Below, piece after piece: positions 1 to 6,269 of a DNA stretch of 7,131 nt. The stretch's first letter is position 1, and each line of letters begins with the position of its first letter. The DNA is from Hyphomicrobiales bacterium (lineage in GTDB: Bacteria > Pseudomonadota > Alphaproteobacteria > Rhizobiales > Aestuariivirgaceae), in assembly GCA_014380505.1 (NCBI GenBank), contig JACMJT010000114.1:1-7131 (forward strand), given 5' to 3'. Made by a program: the position numbers and the translations under genes. Below the pieces are notes generated by a model. That model made no database searches. It worked only from the letters and a program-made list of their open reading frames with translations, and was not told the origin of the DNA.

Positions 1-1509
1 CACGCGATTGCCCGTTAGAACCCGCTTGCCCAGCCGGGTCCTAACGCTGGCAAGCCTGAGCTTCAGCATTTCCGCCTCGACAATGGTGCCCATGTTAAGC
101 CGGTAGCCTTGAGCCAGGCGCGGGTGCGCGAGCCGCAAACTTCCGTCCGCTTGTTTCTTCAGTTTGGCATATCGTTCATAGACGCGGAGCGCGTAACCGC
201 CCGTCGCCACATAGTCGACCGTCCTGTCGAAATCGTCCCGCGTCAGATTGCGATAGGTCCACGCACCGACGACCTCGGCAAAAAGCTGGTCCGGCTGAAA
301 CGGCCCAGCAACCGCCCGTCCCAGTATGTGCTGGGCCAGCACATCAAACTTCAAAACCGAGGGGTATTCCGTATCCTGGGCATTGGCCTTAACCGCCTGC
401 CCGGCCGCCTCGCATTCCAGAACCTCGAAACGGTTGGATGGAACCAACAGGGCTTCGCTGGGCGTATCCAGCCGGTGATTGGAGCGGCCGATGCGCTGGA
501 GCAGGCGGCTCGACCCCTTGGGAGCGCCCACCTGGATGACCAGATCAACCTCGCCCCAATCGATGCCGAGATCGAGCGTAGAGGTGCACACGACGGCGCG
601 CAGTTTGCCTTGGGCCATGGCGGCTTCCACCTTCCGCCGCTGGGCCACATCGAGTGAGCCGTGATGCAGCGCAATGGGCAGATGATCCTCATTCGCTTCC
701 CACAGGGATTGGAACACCGCCTCCGCCTGAGAGCGCGTGTTGACAAAAACCAGCGTCATCTTCGCTTTCCCGATTTCCCCATAGATTTCGGGAATCGCAT
801 AGAGCGAGGAATGCCCGGCCCACGGCACGCGCTCGACCGATTTGAGAATTCGGATGTTGGGCGCAGCACCGGCTTTGCCGAGTACGAGCAGTGCCGGTGC
901 GGCACCCGCCGGCATCAGCCATGCTCGCAGGGCATCGGGATCGGCCACTGTCGCTGAAAGGCCGATCCGCCGCGCGGCTGGCGCGTGCGTTGCAACACGC
1001 GACAAGGCCAGCGACAACAGCACGCCGCGCTTCGAGGTGACGATCGAATGCAGTTCATCGAGAATGACGGTTTTGAGATCGCGCAACATGTGGGCGGCAC
1101 CCGGATCGGCGACCAGCAGCGACACCTGTTCCGGCGTGGTGATCAGAATGTCCGGCGGCTTTTCACGCTGGCGTTTGCGCTTGGAATGGGGCGTATCCCC
1201 GGTACGGGTTTCAATGGTGACGGGCAGGGACATCTCCGCCACCGGCGCTTCGAGATTGCGGGCGATATCGATGGCCAGCGCCTTGAGCGGCGAAACATAG
1301 AGCGTGTGGATGCCGCCCCGCTGGTGTGGTGTCGATAGCTCCACAAGGCTTGGCAGAAAGCCAGCGAGTGTCTTGCCGCCGCCAGTGGGCGAGATGAGCA
1401 GCAGGCTGTCGCCCCTTGCCGCGTGTTCCAATACTGCGAGCTGGTGCGGCCTGGGACTCCAGCCCCGCGCTGCGAACCAGTCGAGAAACTTTGCCGGCAA
1501 CACACCCAT
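1..1509 (-). CDS. lhr: Ligase-associated DEXH-box helicase (Lhr-core family), 3' end beyond window
   Basis: This is an SF2 3'-5' DNA helicase of the Lhr-core type, in the subfamily usually encoded with an ATP-dependent DNA ligase and a metallophosphatase for DNA repair in the cytoplasm. I translated the minus strand from 1509 to the left edge and found 503 residues without a stop. The helicase motifs come in order: Walker A SPTGGGKT (40-47), YVSPLKAL (71-78), TTPEQ (124-128), DELH (151-154), GLSAT (183-187), VFVNTR (254-259), STLDLGIDWG (310-319) and QRIGRSNHR (338-346). The QRIGRxNHRLD signature is typical of the ligase-associated subfamily. Members run to roughly 800 residues or more, so the Lhr-specific C-terminal part is missing here because the window ends. 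The ATG at 1509 is chosen because family similarity begins at once (LPAKFLDWFAARGW). Its only Shine-Dalgarno candidate, GGGG, sits one base upstream, so a GTG at 1503, with the same GGGG seven bases upstream, is a real alternative. The frame stays open upstream into the MATE gene. Ligase and phosphatase partners would lie off the left edge. Confidence 0.93.
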   Translation of the reverse strand, partial: MGVLPAKFLDWFAARGWSPRPHQLAVLEHAARGDSLLLISPTGGGKTLAGFLPSLVELSTPHQRGGIHTLYVSPLKALAIDIARNLEAPVAEMSLPVTIETRTGDTPHSKRKRQREKPPDILITTPEQVSLLVADPGAAHMLRDLKTVILDELHSIVTSKRGVLLSLALSRVATHAPAARRIGLSATVADPDALRAWLMPAGAAPALLVLGKAGAAPNIRILKSVERVPWAGHSSLYAIPEIYGEIGKAKMTLVFVNTRSQAEAVFQSLWEANEDHLPIALHHGSLDVAQRRKVEAAMAQGKLRAVVCTSTLDLGIDWGEVDLVIQVGAPKGSSRLLQRIGRSNHRLDTPSEALLVPSNRFEVLECEAAGQAVKANAQDTEYPSVLKFDVLAQHILGRAVAGPFQPDQLFAEVVGAWTYRNLTRDDFDRTVDYVATGGYALRVYERYAKLKKQADGSLRLAHPRLAQGYRLNMGTIVEAEMLKLRLASVRTRLGKRVLTGNRV

Positions 1510-1554
1510 GCCCCAGCTTGACTTGGGCTGGCGATCAACGCAACTGACGGCCGC
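1510..1554. promoter_or_regulatory. 45-base divergent spacer between lhr and the MATE gene
   Basis: Only 45 bases separate the two divergent starts, so the promoters must overlap each other or extend into the opposite coding regions. On the plus strand TTGACT (1518-1523) resembles a -35 box, but a 17-base spacer leads to CAACTG, a poor -10. A weak inverted pair CCAGC/GCTGG (1513-1517 and 1527-1531) flanks that TTGACT. I see no strong Shine-Dalgarno sequence ahead of either gene. This is a positional call, not a recognised promoter. Confidence 0.3.
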
Positions 1555-2886
1555 ATGTCCCTTCCCGCCACCGCGCCCATCACCCATCGCTCCGTACTCG
1601 CCATTGCCGTTCCGATCATGCTGTCGAACGTCTCCGAGCCTTTGATCGGCGTGGTCAATACCGCAGTCATCGGGCAATTGCCGGACCCCTATTATATCGG
1701 CGCCATCGCCGTAGGTGCGCTGCTTTTCTCCTTTATCTTCTGGGGCTTCGGCTTCCTGCGCCTGTCGACGGGCGGACTTTCCGCGCAAGCCGTGGGCGCG
1801 GGCAACAGCCCTGAACTCGTGGCCGTGCTGTTGCGCGCCCTTGTTATCGCGGTGGTTGCGGGTGCGGCTCTCATAGCGCTTTCGCCGGTGATCCGTGAGG
1901 TTGCTTTTGACCTGATCGGCGGATCGGCGGAGGTGCGCCGCCACGGCGAGACTTATTTCAACTATCGTATCTGGTCAGCGCCCTTCGCATTCGTCAACTA
2001 CTGCGTCATGGGCTGGTATATCGGCCAGGCGAAAGCCAAGCTCACCTTTCTCGTGCAGCTTTTTCTCAACGTCACCAACATGGCGCTCAGCGTAACCTTT
2101 GTTCAGGGCATGGGGATGACATCGGACGGCGTAGGCCTTGCAGCCCTGATCGCCGAAATTGCTGCAGCGATGCTGGCGCTTGGCCTCGCCTTTGGCTCGG
2201 TGCGCCGAATGGCGGCCCATATCGACCGGACACTGATCTTCAACACCAGGGAGATGCGGCGCACCTTGGCCATGAACGGCGACGTGATGATCCGCACTCT
2301 TTGCCTGGTCTTCGCCTTCACCTGGTTCACCGCCCGCGGCGCCCGCGCCGGGGACGTCACCATCGCCGCCAATGCCGTGCTGCTCAATCTCTTTGAAGTC
2401 GCGGCCTACATGATCGATGGTTTCTCCTATGCCTCGGAAGCTCTCGTCGGCCAGTCCGTGGGAGCCAGGAACCGCGAGCGCTTTCGCGCCGCCGTATGGT
2501 TCACCTCCGTCTGGGCCATGGTGGTGGGCGCCATCTGCATGGGTGTCATCTGGTTTGCCGGGCCGATGCTCATCGATCTCATATCGGTGAACCCGGACGT
2601 GCGCGAGGCGGCGCGGCACTATCTTTTCTGGGCGGCCCTCACGCCCTTGCTCGGCACCGTGTGCTTCCAGTTCGATGGAATTTTCACGGGCGCCATGGCG
2701 ACCAAGGACATGCGCAACATGATGATCGTCTCACTCGCGATTTATCTTGCCGCCTGGTGGCTGCTGGAGCGAGCCTATGGCAATCACGGCCTGTGGGCGG
2801 CGTTGTGTATTTTCTTCATCGCGCGCGGGGTGACCTTCGCGTCCCGCATGCCGGCCATCGAACGGCGGATTTTTCACGCCGTGTGA
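1555..2886 (+). CDS. dinF: DinF-type MATE family cation-coupled efflux transporter
   Basis: This 443-residue inner-membrane protein belongs to the MATE (NorM/DinF) family, which exports drugs, toxic metabolites or oxidants using a proton or sodium gradient. It is almost wholly hydrophobic, with about 12 membrane segments in two related halves. The match to the DinF branch, compared from memory with E. coli DinF, is clear: PxxLSNVSEPLIGVVNTAVIG in TM1 (20-40), GFLRLSTGGLSAQAVGA (66-82), NGDVMIRTL (241-249), DGFSYASEALVGQS (288-301) and FDGIFTGAMATKDMRN (373-388). Length is normal. The oddity is Asn35, where DinF and NorM proteins usually have the ion-coupling aspartate (VDTAVIG). Asp288 and Asp374 are kept. 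The ATG at 1555 gives a normal N-terminus for the family, although its ribosome-binding site is weak. The stop codon lies inside the convergent terB gene. The substrate cannot be told from sequence. The symbol reflects family similarity, not demonstrated function or SOS control. Confidence 0.93.
   Translation: MSLPATAPITHRSVLAIAVPIMLSNVSEPLIGVVNTAVIGQLPDPYYIGAIAVGALLFSFIFWGFGFLRLSTGGLSAQAVGAGNSPELVAVLLRALVIAVVAGAALIALSPVIREVAFDLIGGSAEVRRHGETYFNYRIWSAPFAFVNYCVMGWYIGQAKAKLTFLVQLFLNVTNMALSVTFVQGMGMTSDGVGLAALIAEIAAAMLALGLAFGSVRRMAAHIDRTLIFNTREMRRTLAMNGDVMIRTLCLVFAFTWFTARGARAGDVTIAANAVLLNLFEVAAYMIDGFSYASEALVGQSVGARNRERFRAAVWFTSVWAMVVGAICMGVIWFAGPMLIDLISVNPDVREAARHYLFWAALTPLLGTVCFQFDGIFTGAMATKDMRNMMIVSLAIYLAAWWLLERAYGNHGLWAALCIFFIARGVTFASRMPAIERRIFHAV
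2874..2886. other. Convergent 13-base overlap of the MATE and terB 3' ends
   Basis: The MATE stop TGA occupies 2884-2886 on the plus strand. The terB stop TGA occupies 2874-2876 on the minus strand. The two coding regions therefore share 13 bases. There is no intergenic space for a terminator. I looked about 80 bases past each stop and found no GC hairpin followed by a T-run. A perfect 10-base palindrome, CGAGCGCTCG (2901-2910), lies inside terB but lacks a T-tract. Confidence 0.85.
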
Positions 2887-3287
2887 TAGCGGGCAATCGC
2901 CGAGCGCTCGAGGGCGGAGGTGACGAGCTTGTCGAGTCCAAGCTTGTCGCGCAGGATGGCGAGGAAGCGCAGTTCCTCGCGGCCTACCGCGAGATCCGAG
3001 GACGCCACTTCGACAGCCAGCGCATAGGCCGTTTCACGCAATTTCGGTGGAAGTGCTGCGGCGGCGAGACCAAGGACTGCGTTGAGTCCCTCCGGTTCTT
3101 GCAGGATTTCACCCGCCTCCTGCGCCACGGTCGTGAGCCGGGTGTGATCGAAATTCCGGAACACCGGCAGATGCTTGACGATATGGCCGATCTCGGCAAG
3201 TTCCGTCGTTTCGATGCGGCCCTCAACCCCCGACATGGTGACCATGATATAGATAAGCGCCTGTTCAGTGCTGATTGTGCCTGGCAT
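2874..3287 (-). CDS. TerB-family (tellurite-resistance-like) protein
   Basis: This is a small all-helical soluble protein of 137 residues with the TerB fold, named after tellurite-resistance operons. TerB domains occur widely as stress-response or scaffold modules, and the biochemical role of solo alphaproteobacterial members is not settled. The sequence shows the family pattern: ALIYIMVTMSGVEGRIETTEL (10-30), IGHIVKHLPVF (33-43), ALPPKLRETAYALAVEVA (78-95) and SDLAVGREELRFL (97-109). The acidic loops near 22-29 and 98-105 look like an internal pseudo-repeat that, in TerB proteins, can bind metal. The first has VEG where VDG is common. I chose the ATG at 3287 because GGAG lies six bases upstream. 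A TTG seven codons further upstream (3308) lacks such a site. The gene follows dinG on the same strand after 59 bases, with no U-tract terminator between, so co-transcription is likely. Its 3' end overlaps the MATE gene by 13 bases. A tellurite role is not implied. Confidence 0.88.
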   Translation of the reverse strand: MPGTISTEQALIYIMVTMSGVEGRIETTELAEIGHIVKHLPVFRNFDHTRLTTVAQEAGEILQEPEGLNAVLGLAAAALPPKLRETAYALAVEVASSDLAVGREELRFLAILRDKLGLDKLVTSALERSAIARYHTA

Positions 3288-3293
3288 GGGTGT

Positions 3294-3311
3294 CTCCGTT
3301 GGCGGCAACGG
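3294..3311 (-). promoter_or_regulatory. terB ribosome binding site partly enclosed in a hairpin
   Basis: Read on the minus strand, the leader contains CCGTTG, a CCGC loop, then CAACGG, giving a perfect 6-base-pair stem (3311-3306 with 3301-3296). The last two G residues of the stem are the first two bases of the GGAG Shine-Dalgarno sequence (3297-3294), six bases before the terB ATG at 3287. There is no following T-run, so it is not an intrinsic terminator. Ribosome access may depend on this stem opening, which is inference. Confidence 0.5.
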
Positions 3312-3346
3312 CTAGACGAGCCGGGCGGCCTTGTCCACGTTCGAAA

Positions 3347-6166
3347 TCATGTTTGTTGCGCGGCAAAACCTTTCACCGCCTCAATCGCTTCCACCAGCCC
3401 TATCCGGGAAATCGCAATTCCCGGCGGAAATGCCGTCGTGAATCTCGTCGCCAGTCTTGGATCGAGGATCACGAAACAGCCCCGGTCGCCGTCCTTCCGG
3501 ATCAGCCTGCCGAAGGCCTGACGCAGCCTGAGGCGCACCACCATATCCGTATAGGCATTGCCGCCGAAGGCTTCGCGCCGGGCGCGCTCAAGGATTGTCG
3601 GCGTGCCCCAGGGCACCCGGTCCAGCACGATGAGACGCAAGCTGTCGCCTGGCACATCGATGCCATCGCGCACCGCGTCCGTTCCCAAGAGGCAGGCATC
3701 CCGCTCGGCGCGGAACATGTCGACCAGCGTTCCGGTATCCATCGGATCCACGTGCTGGGCGTAAAGCGCCAGGCCCGCTTGCGCCAGCGGCTTGAGGATT
3801 CGCTTGTGCACGGCGCGCAATCTGGCAATTGCGGTGAACAGGCCAAGGCCTCCTCCGCCCGATGCCAGGAACAATTCGCGGTACGCCGCGGCCACCTGGT
3901 CCATATCCTCGCGGCTCACATCGTTCACCACGATCACCCGGCTTATCGCCCGGTAGTCGAACGGCGAGTCATAACTGGCGCGTTTGACCGGGTAGGGAAG
4001 GTGCACAGCACCGGTGCGCATTTCGGCATTGGTCCAATCGTCGGGAACATCGGGCGGCCGGTCTTTCAGGGTGGCCGATGTGACGATGATGCCGTCCGCT
4101 TGTTTCAGCACCGCCAGCGCCATGGGCTCCGTCGGATCGACCCAGTGCGAGTGCAGCCCCACGTCGGCCTCCCGCCCGAAGGCCTGTTCGATGGAGAACC
4201 AGTCGATGAAGAGCGGGTTTCGCGTCTCGATCAGCCGCGACAGCATGTCGATCCACGCACCCACCATCAACTCGCCGCGCCGTTTGAGAGACCGAGACAC
4301 GGCTTCGATGCGGCCTCGGTCAGAGGTCGAAAGCTCGTCTGCCTCCATATCGAGTTTCTTTGCCAGCCCATTGGCAAGCAAGGCCATGGGCCGTTTGAGA
4401 TCGATGAGTGCTGCGGCAAGATCACCCGCCGCCGCCGCCAACCCATCGACCAGGGGCTGACAGTCCGTCTCCAACGAATTGCCGTTGTTCTGTTCGGCCC
4501 GCGCCAGAACCTGCTGGCGCACGAGGGTGAGGAAATGTTCAGCCGCTCCCTCCCCCACGCCCGCTTGCACACGCCGGGTCCACCCGGGACCGGGGAGAGC
4601 CAGGGCGGCGCGGAGCACCTGACCCAGCAGATTTTCCGTTTCCGCGGTTCCGGACACGAGATCGCCGATACGATCGGCCAATCCACGCCCGCGCCGCCGT
4701 TCGGTCTCGGGTCCACGCAGCCAGCGCCGAAGTTCCGCGGTTTCGAATGCCGTGAGATGGCCAGAGAAAGCCGAATCGGCGGCATCGAACAGATGGTGTC
4801 CTTCATCGAAGACGATGCGGCGGATACCGCCGGGAGCGGCTTCTTCCTCCGGCGTCGAAGCCACGCCCAATGCGTGATCGATTGCCGCCTGATGCAGGAC
4901 GAGGGCGTGATTGGCGATCACGATATCGGCCTTGCGCCCCGCCCGCACGGAACGTTCGATGAAACATTTGCGATAGTGCGGGCAGGTGGCATAAATACAT
5001 TCTCCGCGCCGGTCGGTGAGTCCAATGGAGCCCGGCGAAGGCCCGCGTCCCTCACCATCGATGGAAACCTCACTGAAAAGCGAGAACAGCCAGGATGGAA
5101 AATCGCCGCCCACCATGTCGCCGTCACGGCTGAAGCGCGCCCAGCGGGCGATAAGGGCGGCAAACAATGCCGAGCGCGGATTGGCCGACGTAAGCCTGCC
5201 GAAAACCTCCTGCATGTTCAAAAGACACACGTAGTTTTCGCGGCCCTTGCGTATGACGATGCGGGCGCGGCGTTCTTGCGGATCGACCACGAGTCTTGCG
5301 GACTCCTGATCGAGCTGGCGTTGCAGATTCTTAGTGTAGGTCGAAACCCAAACTGGCGCATTGTTCTTGCGCGCCCACAGCCAGGCGGGCGACAGGTAAC
5401 CGAGCGTCTTGCCGAGGCCCGTGCCCGCCTCAGCAAGAAGAATATTGTTCTCCTGCCGTGTCTGGCGCGGCGCGAAGGCATGGGTGGCGGCCGCTGCATA
5501 GTCCATTTGCGCCGGGCGAAGTTCCGCGCCAGGGCCCAGAATTTCATCGAGGAAAGCCAGCGCATCGGCGGGAGAAATGGCTTCCTGCCGTCCCGGTGGG
5601 CGCCCCCCGTCGTCTTCCCATTCCTCGATCCGGTCCCAGACATTGAGGCCCGTTGCAAAACTGCCCGCGTCCAGTTTCGGATCGGCCTGCATCAGCGCTT
5701 CAATCGCGGCGCGGGCCCATGGCCAGTTGGCGCCTGCCAGAAATGTGGCGGTCTCCGCCGTCTCGCGAACATGGGGATAGTGCCGGTTGGCAAGGCGGCC
5801 CAACAAGTCTTGAGCGACGAGATGCAAGGTTTCGACGTCTGAAGCAGCAGGTTCGAGCGCCAGCGACCGGGCGAATCCTTGCGGTGTCGGCGTGGCAAAG
5901 CGTGCCGGGCACACGAAGGCGAACAGCTCGGCTAAATCCAGATGCTTTTGCTCGCGCGCGGCTCTAACGGTTCCGCGCGGAACCGGCGACGAATTGCCGA
6001 GCCGTTCGATCAGGAAGGCTGCGTGACAGACAAGATGCGGTGCGCTCGCAAGCCGCGCCAGACCTTCCTCAGCTGTTAGCCTCTCACCCGCTCCGGTGTA
6101 CAATGACACCCCTCGCAGCACCGCGGCGGGCAGTTCAGCCACCATTTTACAATCGTGAATCGTCAT
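3347..6166 (-). CDS. dinG: DinG/XPD-type iron-sulfur ATP-dependent DNA helicase
   Basis: This 939-residue protein is an SF2 helicase of the DinG/XPD class, 5'-3' enzymes that unwind D-loops, R-loops and other blocked structures. Visible motifs, in order, are LRPAQ (216-220), Walker A AEAGTGLGKT (245-254, Lys253), STYTKNLQRQ (275-284), the helicase II box DEGH (454-457), TSATL (696-700), LGTDAVRDGIDVPG (827-840) and QAFGRLIR (883-890). Four cysteines between Walker A and DEGH (Cys314, Cys390, Cys395, Cys401) have spacing X75-X4-X5, almost the same as the 4Fe-4S ligands of E. coli DinG (X73-X4-X5). The protein is well over 200 residues longer than E. coli DinG, mainly through an N-terminal extension of about 210 residues before the helicase core, which looks like a degenerate exonuclease fold. 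The ATG at 6166 follows AAGGA (6180-6176) by nine bases. A TTG at 6175 would touch that site and is less likely. terB follows on the same strand. DinG and its paralogue YoaA are not fully separable here. Confidence 0.94.
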   Translation of the reverse strand: MTIHDCKMVAELPAAVLRGVSLYTGAGERLTAEEGLARLASAPHLVCHAAFLIERLGNSSPVPRGTVRAAREQKHLDLAELFAFVCPARFATPTPQGFARSLALEPAASDVETLHLVAQDLLGRLANRHYPHVRETAETATFLAGANWPWARAAIEALMQADPKLDAGSFATGLNVWDRIEEWEDDGGRPPGRQEAISPADALAFLDEILGPGAELRPAQMDYAAAATHAFAPRQTRQENNILLAEAGTGLGKTLGYLSPAWLWARKNNAPVWVSTYTKNLQRQLDQESARLVVDPQERRARIVIRKGRENYVCLLNMQEVFGRLTSANPRSALFAALIARWARFSRDGDMVGGDFPSWLFSLFSEVSIDGEGRGPSPGSIGLTDRRGECIYATCPHYRKCFIERSVRAGRKADIVIANHALVLHQAAIDHALGVASTPEEEAAPGGIRRIVFDEGHHLFDAADSAFSGHLTAFETAELRRWLRGPETERRRGRGLADRIGDLVSGTAETENLLGQVLRAALALPGPGWTRRVQAGVGEGAAEHFLTLVRQQVLARAEQNNGNSLETDCQPLVDGLAAAAGDLAAALIDLKRPMALLANGLAKKLDMEADELSTSDRGRIEAVSRSLKRRGELMVGAWIDMLSRLIETRNPLFIDWFSIEQAFGREADVGLHSHWVDPTEPMALAVLKQADGIIVTSATLKDRPPDVPDDWTNAEMRTGAVHLPYPVKRASYDSPFDYRAISRVIVVNDVSREDMDQVAAAYRELFLASGGGGLGLFTAIARLRAVHKRILKPLAQAGLALYAQHVDPMDTGTLVDMFRAERDACLLGTDAVRDGIDVPGDSLRLIVLDRVPWGTPTILERARREAFGGNAYTDMVVRLRLRQAFGRLIRKDGDRGCFVILDPRLATRFTTAFPPGIAISRIGLVEAIEAVKGFAAQQT

Positions 6167-6175
6167 ACTGACCAA

Positions 6176-6180
6176 TCCTT
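6176..6180 (-). promoter_or_regulatory. dinG ribosome binding site fixing the start at 6166
   Basis: On the minus strand AAGGA is followed by nine bases and then ATG (6166-6164). The in-frame TTG at 6175-6173 abuts this site and could not use it. The next ATG (6145) has no purine-rich stretch ahead of it. The site therefore supports the ATG at 6166. I saw no convincing -35/-10 pair for dinG in the spacer. Confidence 0.65.
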
Positions 6181-6187
6181 AAACCGG

Positions 6188-6214
6188 CAATGCAATGGGC
6201 GCCATGAAGCATTG
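6188..6214. repeat. Nested inverted repeat in the dinG-lysK divergent spacer
   Basis: The outer arms CAATGC (6188-6193) and GCATTG (6209-6214) are perfect inverted copies. Inside them ATGG (6195-6198) and CCAT (6202-6205) pair around a GCG loop. CAATG also occurs twice in tandem (6188-6192, 6193-6197). The right arm shares bases with the proposed lysK -35 box at 6212. It could be an operator for a dimeric regulator or an RNA hairpin in a dinG leader transcript. No known regulator consensus is recognised. Confidence 0.45.
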
Positions 6215-6240
6215 ACGGCTCTTACCCCGCTCCCTAAACA
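6212..6240 (+). promoter_or_regulatory. Candidate sigma-70 promoter for lysK
   Basis: TTGACG (6212-6217) matches five of six bases of the -35 consensus. After a 17-base spacer TAAACA (6235-6240) forms a weak -10 (three of six matches). A start of transcription near 6247 would leave a leader of about 23 bases before the lysK ATG, with GGAAAG (6255-6260) inside it. The good -35 and spacing make this plausible, while the -10 is poor. Confidence 0.45.
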
Positions 6241-6269
6241 GCGCGTTCGCTGCTGGAAAGCCAATTTAA

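Noticed and set aside
1555..1587. Earlier start for the Lhr helicase at the ATG at 1587 (minus strand)
   Set aside because: The extra residues are Gly-rich and unlike family N-termini, the GGAG ahead of it is only two bases away, and this start would overlap the MATE gene.
1143..1670. A 175-codon minus-strand frame overlapping the start of the helicase gene
   Set aside because: It is out of frame with the Lhr helicase, whose Walker A, DELH and SAT motifs read continuously in the neighbouring minus-strand frame.
1975..2619. A 214-codon minus-strand frame opposite the MATE gene
   Set aside because: It is rich in His, Gly and Asp because it is antisense to membrane-protein codons. The sense frame is an unmistakable DinF-type transporter.
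2901..2910. Perfect palindrome CGAGCGCTCG as a terminator for the MATE gene
   Set aside because: No T-tract follows on either strand, there is no loop, and it lies inside terB codons.
3296..3311. Intrinsic terminator between dinG and terB
   Set aside because: The stem is real, but the bases after it are AGACACCC and the ATG, with no U-run. It fits a translation-initiation structure better.
3339..3353. GTTC followed seven bases later by TGTT at the dinG stop
   Set aside because: The second half-site does not read GTTC, and it overlaps the end of dinG rather than lying in a promoter. SOS control is not supported.
2496..3521. A 341-codon plus-strand frame spanning the MATE end, terB and the dinG end
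   Set aside because: It crosses three recognised genes in other frames, has low-complexity composition and matches no family. It is a shadow frame.
3275..5842. An 855-codon open frame on the plus strand opposite dinG
   Set aside because: The minus strand carries ordered helicase motifs and iron-sulfur cysteines. The plus-strand product is rich in Arg, His, Gly and Pro with no recognisable domain, as expected of an antisense shadow in GC-rich DNA.
6245..6259. Possible LexA box (GTTC, seven bases, GAAA) upstream of lysK and dinG
   Set aside because: The alphaproteobacterial LexA site is a direct repeat GTTC-N7-GTTC. The second half here is GAAA, so it does not match.
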